A stretch of 64,000 bases of DNA. Origin: Hydrogenophaga sp. (GTDB taxonomy: Bacteria; Pseudomonadota; Gammaproteobacteria; Burkholderiales; Burkholderiaceae_C). The position numbers and the translations under genes were made by a program. Location of the stretch: positions 62,001 through 126,000 of the forward strand of contig NZ_JAHCKL010000004.1 of NCBI RefSeq assembly GCF_026125785.1, given 5' to 3'. Below the pieces are notes generated by a model. The model made no database searches. It was not told where the DNA came from and saw only the letters and a program-made list of their open reading frames with translations. This document shows, piece after piece, positions 29,901 to 40,193 of the stretch (the first letter of the stretch is position 1; the number at the start of each line of letters is the position of its first letter).

Positions 29901-29989
29901 AAAAATGTGTATGGATACGTAATGGGCATCAAGGCCGAACAGTATCGGCCGTACTGTACGCATGCCCTGTTCAAAAGACCCATACACTT
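29901..29989. promoter_or_regulatory. Upstream region of xdhC with imperfect operator-like repeats
   Basis: TGTGTATGGATACG at about 29906-29919 is a spaced relative of the TGTATACA box. On the minus strand, bases 29972-29989 begin AAGTGTAT and end CTTTTG, like the outer parts of the GntR box. Between them ACAGTA (29939-29944) and TACTGT (29952-29957) form an inverted repeat with a 7-base spacer. None is a full match. Confidence 0.3.
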
Positions 29990-30060
29990 CATCCGCTTCG
30001 CCATATGGTCCGACCGAAGTCCTGAGCGACGCAACCGATCTGATACAGAGGCTTCCCAAC

Positions 30061-30624
30061 ATGAGAGACATCGAACCCGCACCGCGTCCGGCACAGGGCG
30101 CCGGCACCTGCCCGCCGCCCCGCAGTCCGTGGGCCTGGCTGGGCGTATGCACCGCTGCGCTGCTGGCCGCATGCGCAGCCCCCCTGCCCCCGCCTCCGCC
30201 GCCGCCCCCACCACCGCCACCGGCACCGGTCCCCGCGCCACCACCACCCGTCAGTGCACGCCCCGCGCCCAAACTCGTTTCCCAGGCCAGCACGCCACTG
30301 GACTACCGCAAGGACGGCGCGCGCCATATCTACGAGCACAACAGCGAGCGCATCTACAAAGGCCAGCTCCCGCCGCTGATGCACGCCGTGGGCGTGCTTC
30401 AGGTCGAAGTGGACGATCTGGGACATGTCCGCAACATGAGCTGGATGCGCGCACCCAGCCACGTCCCGGACGTGATGCGCGAGATCGAACGCACGGTGCG
30501 CGCCGCTTCGCCCTTCCCTGCGCCGGTGCGCATGGGACGGGTGGTCTACACCGACGTCTGGCTCTGGGACAAGAGCGGTCGCTTCCAGCTCGACACGCTG
30601 ACCGAAGGACAGCGGTCCAAATAG
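30061..30624 (+). CDS. Proline-rich lipoprotein with TonB-C-like domain
   Basis: A 187-residue predicted lipoprotein. The signal segment WAWLGVCTAALLAACAAP ends in a lipobox (LLAAC). An unbroken run of about a dozen prolines and a Pro/Ala stretch follow (residues about 40-70), able to span part of the periplasm. The C-terminal about 110 residues, with VGVLQVEVDDLGHVRNMSWM and FPAPVRMGRVVYTDVWLW, resemble the C-terminal fold of TonB-like energy transducers. The function is unknown. It ends in a strong terminator. Confidence 0.78.
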   Translation: MRDIEPAPRPAQGAGTCPPPRSPWAWLGVCTAALLAACAAPLPPPPPPPPPPPPAPVPAPPPPVSARPAPKLVSQASTPLDYRKDGARHIYEHNSERIYKGQLPPLMHAVGVLQVEVDDLGHVRNMSWMRAPSHVPDVMREIERTVRAASPFPAPVRMGRVVYTDVWLWDKSGRFQLDTLTEGQRSK

Positions 30625-30644
30625 ACCGGACTCCATGCAGGAAA

Positions 30645-30674
30645 AGGCCCGCCACCGGCGGGCCTCTTTTTTTT
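30645..30674 (+). terminator. Rho-independent terminator after the lipoprotein gene
   Basis: AGGCCCGCC and GGCGGGCCT form a 9-bp perfect stem with a 3-base loop, followed by CTTTTTTTT. It points rightward and lies 21 bp past the stop. It ends the transcript before the convergent uraH. Confidence 0.93.
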
Positions 30675-30682
30675 GCAGCCGG

Positions 30683-31036
30683 TCAACTCCCGCGGTACGT
30701 GGCATAGCTCCACGGGCTCACCAGCAGCGGCACGTGGTAGTGCTGGTCGGTGTGCGCCACACCGAAATCGAGCGCCACGCGGTTGAGGAAATTCGGCTCG
30801 GGCAAGGCCACGCCCCTGGCCGCGAAATAGCCCTTCACATCGAACACCAGCCGGTAGGTCCCCACGCGCAGGCTGGCGTTGTCGTACAGCGGGCCATCCG
30901 GATTGCGGCCATCCTGGTTGAGGTTGAAGCGCTTGACCAGCGTGGCTTGCTCACCCTGCGTGGTGTACAGCTCCACCTGCATGCCTGCGGCGGGGCAGCC
31001 ATGCATGGTGTCCAGAACGTGCGTGCTCAAGCCCAT
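30683..31036 (-). CDS. uraH: 5-hydroxyisourate hydrolase (transthyretin-like)
   Basis: Hydrolyses 5-hydroxyisourate to OHCU, the step after PuuD. It has 117 residues, the family length. It starts GLSTHVLDTMHGCPAAGM with the active-site His, contains the conserved Arg in LYDNASLRVGTYRLVFDVKGYF and ends YHVPLLVSPWSYATYRGS. The C-terminal YRGS tetrapeptide and its preceding His are signature residues that separate it from true transthyretin. It is divergent from gntR, with a perfect TGTATACA operator between them. Confidence 0.97.
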   Translation of the reverse strand: MGLSTHVLDTMHGCPAAGMQVELYTTQGEQATLVKRFNLNQDGRNPDGPLYDNASLRVGTYRLVFDVKGYFAARGVALPEPNFLNRVALDFGVAHTDQHYHVPLLVSPWSYATYRGS

Positions 31037-31081
31037 GGTGCGTCCTTTGAATGAGATGACATGAGGGAATACGGTCTACCG

Positions 31082-31097
31082 AAAGTGTATACACTTT
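31082..31097. promoter_or_regulatory. GntR-type operator between uraH and gntR
   Basis: AAAGTGTATACACTTT, the same perfect 16-bp palindrome as at 29015-29030. On the plus strand its TATACA lies 17 bp before a good -10 TATGAT (31111-31116), so it overlaps a likely -35 of gntR. This fits autoregulation, and joint control of uraH on the other strand. Confidence 0.78.
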
Positions 31098-31122
31098 TTG
31101 TTTTTCTGGATATGATGACCGC

Positions 31123-31788
31123 ATGGAAACATCCAGCACCCACCACATCGTCGAGTCGCTGACTCGGGCCATCGTGGAGCACCGGCTGCACCCGGGCACC
31201 AAGCTGGCGGAGCAGAAACTGGCGGACCATTTCGGGGTCTCGCGCACGCTGGTGCGGCAGGCCCTGTTCCAGTTGTCCCAGAACCGGTTGATCCGGCTCG
31301 AACCGGCGCGCGGCGCCTTCGTGGCCACACCCTCGGTGGAGGAAGCGCAACAGGTGTTCGCCGTGCGGCGGATGCTGGAGGTGGAGATGACACGCAGCTT
31401 TGCGCGCACCGTGACCAACGCCAAGATCAAGGCTCTGCGCGAGCACGTGGCACAGGAAAAGCAGGCCGTCAGCAGCGACGACGTGACGGGCCGCACCGAA
31501 CTGCTCGGTGACTTCCACGTGCGCATGGCCGAACTCATGGGCAACCAGGTGCTGGCCGAGTTGTTGCGTGATCTCATCTCGCGCTGCGCATTGATCACGC
31601 TGATGTATCAGAGCAACCAGGCCGCCGAACACTCCAGCGATGAGCATGCCGACATCGTGAAGGCGCTGGCTGCGCGCGATGAGGAGCTGGCCGTTCGCCT
31701 GATGAACGAGCACCTGCTGCACGTGGAGGAAAACCTCACCTTTGACCGCAAGGTGCCGACCAACGACATCTCCATGGCACTGTCATGA
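31123..31788 (+). CDS. GntR family regulator (FCD subgroup) of purine genes
   Basis: A 221-residue GntR-type transcription factor. The N-terminal winged helix shows HHIVESLTRAIVEHRLHPGTKLAEQKLADHFGVSRTLVRQALFQLSQNRLIRLEPARGAFVA, the standard GntR fold. The C-terminal FCD ligand domain (about 90-215) keeps metal- or ligand-site histidines in DFHVRMAEL, EHADIVKALAARD and NEHLLHVEENL. It is likely to be the repressor acting on the TGTATACA boxes because one lies over its own promoter and three more precede purine genes. The inducer is probably a purine catabolite; this is inference. It overlaps puuE by 4 bp. Confidence 0.9.
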   Translation: METSSTHHIVESLTRAIVEHRLHPGTKLAEQKLADHFGVSRTLVRQALFQLSQNRLIRLEPARGAFVATPSVEEAQQVFAVRRMLEVEMTRSFARTVTNAKIKALREHVAQEKQAVSSDDVTGRTELLGDFHVRMAELMGNQVLAELLRDLISRCALITLMYQSNQAAEHSSDEHADIVKALAARDEELAVRLMNEHLLHVEENLTFDRKVPTNDISMALS

Positions 31789-32738
31789 CGCTCTACGACT
31801 CGACCCTGCCCTATCCCCGTGACCTGGCCGGCTACGGTCGCAATGTTCCCCATGCACGCTGGCCTGGTGGCGCACGCATCGCCGTCCAATTCGTGCTGAA
31901 CTACGAAGAAGGTGGCGAGAACTGCGTACTGCACGGGGACGAAGCTTCTGAACAGTTTCTCTCCGAGATGTTCAACCCGGCGGCCTTCCCCACGCGCCAC
32001 ATCAGCATGGAAGGCATCTACGAGTACGGCTCGCGTGCTGGCGTATGGCGCATCCTGCGCGAGTTCGAGCGGCGCGGCCTGCCGCTCACGGTCTTTGGCG
32101 TGGCCACCGCATTGCAGCGCAGCCCGGACGTCACCGCGGCTTTCCTCGAACTCGGGCACGACATCGCCTGCCACGGCTGGAAGTGGATTCACTACCAGAA
32201 CGTCGACGAGGCCACCGAGCGGGCCCATATGGCGATGGCGATGAAGACCATCCAGGAACTCACCGGCAGCCGGCCGCTGGGCTGGTACACCGGACGCGAC
32301 AGTCCGCACACCCGCCGGCTGGTCGCCGACTTCGGCGGCTTCGAGTACGACAGCGACTACTACGGCGACGATCTGCCCTTCTGGATGAAGGTGCGCAAGA
32401 CCGATGGCGGCGACGCGCACCAGCTCATCGTGCCCTATACGCTGGACTGCAACGACATGCGCTTTGCCCTGCCCCAGGGCTATTCACACGCCGACCCCTT
32501 CTTCCAGTACATGCGCGACACTTTCGACGCCCTGTACGCGGAGGGCGATCCCGCAGGCCTGGACCGCCCCAAGATGATGAGCATTGGCATGCACTGCCGC
32601 CTGCTCGGCCGTCCTGGCCGCATCACCGCCCTGCAGCGTTTCCTCGACCACATCCAGAGCCACGACAAGGTCTGGGTGGCGCGCCGGCTGGACATCGCTC
32701 GCCACTGGAAACAGACGCACCCACTCAACGCCGCCTGA
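31785..32738 (+). CDS. puuE: Allantoinase PuuE (polysaccharide-deacetylase type)
   Basis: Cofactor-light allantoinase that converts allantoin to allantoate. Unlike the amidohydrolase-type AllB, it belongs to the NodB-like deacetylase fold. It has 317 residues. Recognisable family stretches are YPRDLAGYGRNVPHARWPGGARIAVQFVLNYEEGGE, EGIYEYGSRAGVWRILREFE, the metal or active-site His in DIACHGWKWIHYQNV, and GWYTGRDSPHTRRLV. It starts inside the gntR stop (ATGA) and is followed 10 bp later by the uraD fusion. Confidence 0.95.
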   Translation: MTLYDSTLPYPRDLAGYGRNVPHARWPGGARIAVQFVLNYEEGGENCVLHGDEASEQFLSEMFNPAAFPTRHISMEGIYEYGSRAGVWRILREFERRGLPLTVFGVATALQRSPDVTAAFLELGHDIACHGWKWIHYQNVDEATERAHMAMAMKTIQELTGSRPLGWYTGRDSPHTRRLVADFGGFEYDSDYYGDDLPFWMKVRKTDGGDAHQLIVPYTLDCNDMRFALPQGYSHADPFFQYMRDTFDALYAEGDPAGLDRPKMMSIGMHCRLLGRPGRITALQRFLDHIQSHDKVWVARRLDIARHWKQTHPLNAA

Positions 32739-32748
32739 AGGCACCGCC

Positions 32749-34530
32749 ATGCCCATCACACTGGAACAACTCAACCACGCTTCGCTGGCGGATGCCGCGC
32801 AGATGCTGGACGGCCTGTACGAACACTCCCCCTGGATCGCCGAGCAGGCCCTGGCCCAGCGGCCATTTGTCTCGCTGGCGGCACTCAAGCACGCCATGGT
32901 CGTGGTGCTGGAGAAGGCCGGCCTGCAGGCGCAGCTCGCCCTCATTCGAGCCCACCCGGAACTCGCGGGCAAGGCCATGGTGAGCCAGACGCTCACCGCG
33001 GAGTCCACCCACGAACAAACCAAGGCTGGCCTGACGAACTGCACCCCCGAGGAGTTCGCTCACATCCAGTCGCTCAATGCGCGCTACAACGACAAGTTCG
33101 GCTTCCCCTTCATCCTGGCCGTGCGCGGCCCGCGGGGCACGGGGCTGACCAAGCGCGAGATCATCGCCACCTTTGAACGGCGGCTGAACCATCCCGTCGA
33201 TTTCGAGCGCGCGGAATGCCTGCGCAACATCCATCGCATCGCGGAAATCCGCCTCAACGACAAGTTCGGCTTCGAGCCCGTGCTGGGCCAGCAGGTCTGG
33301 GACTGGCACGAGCAGTTGGCCCGCCACAGCGACCCCGGCTTCGCCGAGCAGGGTCAGCTCACCGTCACCTACCTGACCGATGCGCACCGTGCGTGCGCAG
33401 CCGAGATAGCGGCCCGCATGCGCGCCAGTGGCTTCGACGAAGTGAGCATCGATGCGGTCGGCAACGTCGTGGGCCGCTACCACGGCAGCGCACCGGGCGC
33501 GCCGGCCTTGCTCACCGGAAGCCACTACGACACGGTCCGCAATGGTGGCAAGTACGACGGCCGGCTGGGCATCTTCGTGCCCATTGCCTGCGTGCAACAG
33601 CTGCATGCCGCCGGCCGCCGCCTGCCCTTCGCTTTCGAGGTGGTCGGCTTCGCCGAGGAAGAAGGTCAACGCTACAAGGCCACTTTCCTGGGGTCCGGCG
33701 CGCTCACTGGCCACTTCAACCCGGTCTGGCTGGACCAGCAGGATGCCGACGGCGTCACCATGCGCACGGCCATGCAGAACGCCGGCCTGCCCGCCACACT
33801 GGCGGCCATCGCAGCGCTGCGCCGGGATCCGGCGAAGTACCTGGGTTTCGTGGAGGTGCACATCGAGCAGGGCCCGGTGCTCAACGAGATGGACCTGCCG
33901 CTGGGCGTGGTCACCTCGATCAACGCCAGCGTGCGCTACGTCTGCGAAGCCATTGGCATGGCCAGCCATGCCGGCACCACGCCCATGAACCGGCGCCGCG
34001 ACGCGGCGGCCGCGGTGGCCGAACTCGCCCTCTACGCGGAACAGCGTGCCGGCATGGACGGCGACTCCGTCGCCACGATCGGCATGCTGCAGGTGCCAGG
34101 CGGTTCGATCAACGTGGTGCCTGGCCGATGCAGTTTCTCGCTCGACCTGCGCGCGCCCAGCGATGCGCAACGCGATGCGCTGGAGCGCGACATCCTGGCG
34201 CGCCTGCGCGCCATTGGCGAACGCCGCGGCATCGGGTTCACCTCCGAAGAAACCATGCGCGCCGCCGCTGCACCCAGTGCCGCGGACTGGCAAACCCGCT
34301 GGGAACGTGCGGTGGCCGCGCTGGGTGTTCCCTTGCACCGCATGCCCAGCGGCGCAGGGCACGACGCGATGAAACTGCATGAGGTCATGCCACAGGCCAT
34401 GTTGTTCGTGCGCGGCCAGAACAGCGGCATCAGCCACAACCCCCTGGAATCCACCACCTGCGACGACATGGACCTGTGCGTGCGCGCGTTCTCGCACCTG
34501 CTCGAACAACTCGCAGCGCAAGGCGCCTGA
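32749..34530 (+). CDS. Fusion: OHCU decarboxylase (UraD) + allantoate amidohydrolase-like domain
   Basis: A 593-residue two-domain enzyme read in one unbroken frame. Residues about 1-165 are OHCU decarboxylase: the hallmark RAHPELAGKAM, LTAESTHEQTKAGL and FGFPFILAVRG. Residues about 180-590 are an M20/M40 amidohydrolase of the AllC/HyuC group: GSHYDTVRNGGKYDGRLG with metal His and Asp, EEEG, VHIEQGPVLNEMDLPLGVVTSI and GAGHDAM. Together these would give (S)-allantoin from OHCU and split allantoate. PuuE, which acts between the two steps, is the gene before. The ATG at 32749 was chosen because the UraD domain starts there; an upstream extension would overlap puuE. Confidence 0.92.
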   Translation: MPITLEQLNHASLADAAQMLDGLYEHSPWIAEQALAQRPFVSLAALKHAMVVVLEKAGLQAQLALIRAHPELAGKAMVSQTLTAESTHEQTKAGLTNCTPEEFAHIQSLNARYNDKFGFPFILAVRGPRGTGLTKREIIATFERRLNHPVDFERAECLRNIHRIAEIRLNDKFGFEPVLGQQVWDWHEQLARHSDPGFAEQGQLTVTYLTDAHRACAAEIAARMRASGFDEVSIDAVGNVVGRYHGSAPGAPALLTGSHYDTVRNGGKYDGRLGIFVPIACVQQLHAAGRRLPFAFEVVGFAEEEGQRYKATFLGSGALTGHFNPVWLDQQDADGVTMRTAMQNAGLPATLAAIAALRRDPAKYLGFVEVHIEQGPVLNEMDLPLGVVTSINASVRYVCEAIGMASHAGTTPMNRRRDAAAAVAELALYAEQRAGMDGDSVATIGMLQVPGGSINVVPGRCSFSLDLRAPSDAQRDALERDILARLRAIGERRGIGFTSEETMRAAAAPSAADWQTRWERAVAALGVPLHRMPSGAGHDAMKLHEVMPQAMLFVRGQNSGISHNPLESTTCDDMDLCVRAFSHLLEQLAAQGA

Positions 34531-34632
34531 AACATCCACCGTTAGGCCGGCTCTCCAACGGACTCCGGGCGAACGCTCTCTTCTCCACCCACCCCACCGT
34601 TTGGGCTGAGCCCGCCGAAGCCCTCGCCAACC

Positions 34633-35877
34633 ATGACTTCTCTGACCCAACTGGATGCCTGGATCGACGCCCACTTCGACGAGGAGGTGCGCTTCCTGCA
34701 GGAACTGGTGCGCGTGCCCACCGACACGCCGCCAGGCAACAACGCGCCGCACGCCGAACGCACCGCCGAACTGCTGGCGGCCATGGGCATCGAGGCGGAG
34801 CGGCACGCTGTGCCCGCGGCCGAAGTGCAGGCCGCCGGCCTGCAGAGCATCACCAACCTGATCGCGCGACGACGCTACGGCCCCGGCCGCACCATCGCCC
34901 TGAACGCCCACGGGGACGTGGTGCCTCCGGGTGAGGGCTGGACGCACGATCCGTATGGGGGCGAGATCGCCGATGGCCGCATCTACGGCCGCGCCACAGC
35001 CGTCAGCAAGAGCGACATCGCCAGCTTCACTTTTGCCATTCGCGCGCTGGAATCGCTGGGCGAACGATTGGCCGGCAGTGTGGAGCTGCATGTGACCTAT
35101 GACGAGGAGTACGGCGGCGAAGTGGGGCCGGACTGGCTGCTGCGCCACGGCCTGACCCAGCCCGACCTGATGATCGCCGCGGGTTTCAGCTACCAAGTGG
35201 TGGTGGCACACAACGGCTGCCTGCAACTGGAGGTGACGGTGCACGGCGACATGGCGCATGCAGCCATACCCGACAGTGGAACCGACGCCTTGCAGGGCGC
35301 CACCCACATCCTCAACGCGCTCTATGCCCTGAATGCCGAGTACCTGAAAGTCTCCTCCCAGGTCGAAGGGATCACCCACCCCTACCTCAACGTGGGCCTC
35401 ATCCAGGGAGGCACCAACACCAATGTCATTCCCGGCAAGGTGGTGCTCAAGATCGACCGCCGCATGATCCCCGAGGAAGACCCGGCCGAGGTAGAGGCGG
35501 CTCTGCGCCGCACCATCGAGCAGGCCGCCGCCAGCTTCCAGCCTCCGCGTGGCGGCAGGCAGCTCACGGTGGACGTGCGCCGCATCCTGCTGGCGCGCGC
35601 CATGAAACCACTGCCCGGCAACCAGCCCCTGGTTCAGGCCATCCAGAAACATGGCGAAGCCGTGTTCGGCGAAAAAATTCCCGCCGTGGGAACCCCCCTC
35701 TACACCGACGTGCGTCTGTACGTCGAGCGCGGCATCCCTGGTGTGATCTACGGAGCCGGACCGCGTACCGTGCGCGAGTCGAACGCCAAACGCGCCGACG
35801 AGCACCTGGAGCTCGAAGACCTGCGACGCGCTACCAAGGTCATCGCACGCACGCTGCACGACCTCCTGCAGCCCTGA
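34633..35877 (+). CDS. M20 family metallohydrolase (ArgE/DapE-like deacylase)
   Basis: A 414-residue dinuclear-metal hydrolase. The HxD metal motif is IALNAHGDVVPPGEGW. The catalytic and metal glutamates are in VTYDEEYGGEVGPDWLL. The dimerisation domain is around LEVTVHGDMAHAAIPDSGTDALQGATHIL, and the last metal ligand region is GTPLYTDVRLYVERGIPGVIYGAG. The substrate is unknown. Its place right after the UraD-amidohydrolase fusion makes an N-carbamoyl or ureido substrate plausible, and the window lacks any other candidate to cleave ureidoglycolate. A 102-bp gap separates it from the fusion gene. Confidence 0.85.
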   Translation: MTSLTQLDAWIDAHFDEEVRFLQELVRVPTDTPPGNNAPHAERTAELLAAMGIEAERHAVPAAEVQAAGLQSITNLIARRRYGPGRTIALNAHGDVVPPGEGWTHDPYGGEIADGRIYGRATAVSKSDIASFTFAIRALESLGERLAGSVELHVTYDEEYGGEVGPDWLLRHGLTQPDLMIAAGFSYQVVVAHNGCLQLEVTVHGDMAHAAIPDSGTDALQGATHILNALYALNAEYLKVSSQVEGITHPYLNVGLIQGGTNTNVIPGKVVLKIDRRMIPEEDPAEVEAALRRTIEQAAASFQPPRGGRQLTVDVRRILLARAMKPLPGNQPLVQAIQKHGEAVFGEKIPAVGTPLYTDVRLYVERGIPGVIYGAGPRTVRESNAKRADEHLELEDLRRATKVIARTLHDLLQP

Positions 35878-35969
35878 GAAACCGTGGCGCGCACCTTGCG
35901 CGACAATGCCAGCCCTGCGCGATGCCGTGACACAATGGTCCGGCATCCTGGCCCCTTGGAGACACCACA

Positions 35970-38264
<2,295 letters not shown>

Positions 38265-38287
38265 AGCGGTTCAACCGCAGGGTCGTG

Positions 38288-38309
38288 GAGGGCGCTTCGG
38301 CGCCCTCTT
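38288..38309 (+). terminator. Hairpin after maeB, weak terminator
   Basis: GAGGGCGC and GCGCCCTC form an 8-bp stem closed by a stable TTCG tetraloop, 23 bp after the maeB stop. Only two T follow directly, so termination may be inefficient. Confidence 0.6.
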
Positions 38310-38377
38310 GCATTTCCGGACGAACGGTGTCCTGTGCGAGGGTTTTCCCCATGATTTGCAGACATTCGTGTTCACAT

Positions 38378-38393
38378 AATGTGTATACAGTTT
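38378..38393. promoter_or_regulatory. GntR-type operator before the nucleobase permease
   Basis: AATGTGTATACAGTTT keeps the TGTATACA core and most of the flanks of the perfect box at 31082-31097. It lies 29-44 bp before the permease ATG, where it would cover the promoter or the transcription start. Confidence 0.7.
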
Positions 38394-38421
38394 TGCATAC
38401 GTAGTGCACCAGGAGCGCCTC

Positions 38422-39903
38422 ATGTCCTCATCCGTCCACCCCGTCGACGAAGTCCTGCCCACCGGAAAACTCACCGCGCTGGGCCTGCAGCATGTGCTGG
38501 TGATGTACGCCGGCGCAGTCGCCGTGCCGCTGATCGTGGGCCGTGCGCTCAAGCTCAGCCCCGAACAAGTGGCCATGCTGATCTCGGCAGACCTGTTCTG
38601 CTGCGGCCTGGTCACGCTGATCCAGTCGCTGGGGGCCACGCAGTGGTTCGGCATCAAGCTGCCGGTGATGATGGGCGTGACCTTTGCCTCCGTCGCGCCC
38701 ATGGTGGCCATGGCCAACAGCAACCCGGGCGTGCAGGGCGCAGGGCTGATCTTCGGCTCCATCATGGGTGCGGGCGTGGTCTCCATCCTCATGGCCCCCA
38801 TCGTCAGCCGCATGCTGCGCTTCTTCCCGCCGGTGGTCACCGGCACCATCATCGCGGTGATCGGCATCAGCCTGATGCGCATCGGCATCAACTGGATTTT
38901 CGGCAATCCTTTCGGGCCCACCGCGCCCAGCATTCCCAGCCCGGAACACCTGCAGTGGCTCGACACCGTCAAGCAGGCGGCCGCCAGCGGCGCGGTGCCC
39001 GAGGTGCCCAAGGGCCTGGCCGTCGTGGGCAGCGTGCCCAACCCGGCGTATGCGCAAACCTCGCACATCGTCATTGCTGCCATCGTGCTGGCCGCAATCC
39101 TGCTGATCGCCAAGTACGCACGCGGTTTCATCGCCAACATCTCGGTCCTGCTAGGCATCGTCATCGGCGGCGTGATCGCCACCGCGGCGGGGCTGATGAG
39201 CTTCGAGAAAGTCGGCAAGGCCCACTGGTTCGACTTCGTGCTGCCCTTCGAGATCGCCACACCCATCTTCGACCCCATCCTGATTCTCACCATGAGCCTG
39301 GTGATGATCGTGGTGATGATCGAGTCCACCGGCATGTTCCTCGCCCTGGGCGAGATGACGGACCGCAAGGTGGACCAGAAGGCGCTGACCGCCGGCCTGC
39401 GCACCGATGGCCTGGGCACCCTCATCGGCGGCATCTTCAACACCTTCCCCTACACCAGCTTCTCCCAGAACGTGGGGCTCGTGGGCGTCACCGGCGTGAA
39501 GAGCCGTTTCGTCTGCGTGGCCGGTGGAGTGATCCTCATCGTGCTGGGCCTGCTGCCCAAGATGGCGGCCCTGGTCGAGTCCCTGCCCACTTTCGTGCTC
39601 GGCGGCGCGGGCCTGGTGATGTTCGGCATGGTCGCCGCCACCGGCATCCGCATCCTGGCCGGCGTGGACTACAAGGGCAACCGCAACAACCTCTTCATCG
39701 TGGCGATTTCCATCGGCATCGGCATGATCCCGCTGGTCGCCCCGAACTTCAAGCAATGGATGCCGCACACCATTCACCCGCTGATCGAGTCCGGCATCCT
39801 GCTGGCCTCGCTGAGTGCCGTGCTGCTCAACCTCTATTTCAACGGTGGCCGGGGCGACACAGCGGCCGCCGTGGATGCCGCGCGCCAGGCCGAAGCGCAC
39901 TGA
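38422..39903 (+). CDS. Nucleobase:cation symporter-2 family permease (xanthine/urate type)
   Basis: A 493-residue inner-membrane purine transporter of the NCS2 (NAT) family. I use the ATG at 38422 because AGGAG lies 6 bp before it; a GTG at 38404 is further from any ribosome-binding site. The protein is hydrophobic, with about 12-14 helices beginning LGLQHVLVMYAGAVAVPLIVG. The family signature SQNVGLVGVTGVKSRFVC lies in the later third, and the substrate loop EMTDRKVDQ precedes it. Its context of urate genes and a GntR box favours xanthine or urate over uracil. Confidence 0.93.
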   Translation: MSSSVHPVDEVLPTGKLTALGLQHVLVMYAGAVAVPLIVGRALKLSPEQVAMLISADLFCCGLVTLIQSLGATQWFGIKLPVMMGVTFASVAPMVAMANSNPGVQGAGLIFGSIMGAGVVSILMAPIVSRMLRFFPPVVTGTIIAVIGISLMRIGINWIFGNPFGPTAPSIPSPEHLQWLDTVKQAAASGAVPEVPKGLAVVGSVPNPAYAQTSHIVIAAIVLAAILLIAKYARGFIANISVLLGIVIGGVIATAAGLMSFEKVGKAHWFDFVLPFEIATPIFDPILILTMSLVMIVVMIESTGMFLALGEMTDRKVDQKALTAGLRTDGLGTLIGGIFNTFPYTSFSQNVGLVGVTGVKSRFVCVAGGVILIVLGLLPKMAALVESLPTFVLGGAGLVMFGMVAATGIRILAGVDYKGNRNNLFIVAISIGIGMIPLVAPNFKQWMPHTIHPLIESGILLASLSAVLLNLYFNGGRGDTAAAVDAARQAEAH

Positions 39904-39925
39904 CCTGTCATCCCCTCAACCAGCC

Positions 39926-39952
39926 AGGCCCTTCGGGGCCTTCGGCGTTTTT
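39926..39952 (+). terminator. Probable weak terminator after the permease gene
   Basis: AGGCCC and GGGCCT close a TTCG tetraloop (39926-39941). A run of five T appears six bases later at 39948-39952. The stem is short and the T run is displaced. Confidence 0.5.
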
Positions 39953-39964
39953 GGGGCATCATCC

Positions 39965-39994
39965 CCATGCCGGTGCAGGCACCGGCATGGTGCG
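39965..39994. promoter_or_regulatory. 26-bp palindrome and NtrC-like enhancer before the ABC operon
   Basis: CCATGCCGGTGC (39965-39976) and GCACCGGCATGG (39979-39990) form a perfect palindrome with a 2-base centre. Within and beyond it, GGCACC-N5-GGTGCG (39978-39994) matches 10 of 12 fixed bases of the NtrC site TGCACC-N5-GGTGCA. It is centred about 148 bp upstream of the start predicted from the sigma-54-type element at 40108, a normal enhancer distance. Confidence 0.5.
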
Positions 39995-40041
39995 CACCAT
40001 TCAGGGTTGGCCCGGATGACGGGCCGTCGCTGGGGCACAAG

Positions 40042-40057
40042 AATCTGTATACACATT
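40042..40057. promoter_or_regulatory. GntR-type operator before the first ABC binding protein
   Basis: AATCTGTATACACATT keeps the TGTATACA core with partly symmetric flanks. It lies between the NtrC-like site (39978-39994) and the sigma-54-type promoter (40108-40123), where a bound repressor could hinder activator contact. Confidence 0.65.
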
Positions 40058-40107
40058 CTGTGCTCAAACGGGCCTGATGCGGCCGCCGGCCCGTCGTGCG
40101 GCCTTGC

Positions 40108-40123
40108 TGGCACCTTTATTGCT
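40108..40123 (+). promoter_or_regulatory. Sigma-54-type promoter of the first NMT1-type ABC operon
   Basis: TGGCACCTTTATTGCT matches 11 of 12 fixed positions of the -24/-12 consensus TGGCACGNNNNTTGCW, with GG and GC at the right spacing. Transcription would start near 40134, leaving a leader of about 60 nt before the ATG at 40194. Confidence 0.72.
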
Positions 40124-40193
40124 GACACCTGGCCGGCATGTCCGGGTGACAGCAGCGCCTCTCACCACAACCCAGACCCACCTTGGAGAAACC

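Noticed and set aside
29906-29919. Fifth GntR operator before xdhC
   Set aside because: GTAT and ATAC are separated by two extra bases, so the TGTATACA core is broken. It is kept only as a low-confidence regulatory note.
29898-30293. Minus-strand open frame overlapping the lipoprotein gene, with a natural-looking tail (YGEADEVYGSFEQGM...)
   Set aside because: Its N-terminal two thirds is a glycine run mirroring the polyproline coding of the plus-strand gene. A remnant of a lost gene at the tail is possible but unsupported.
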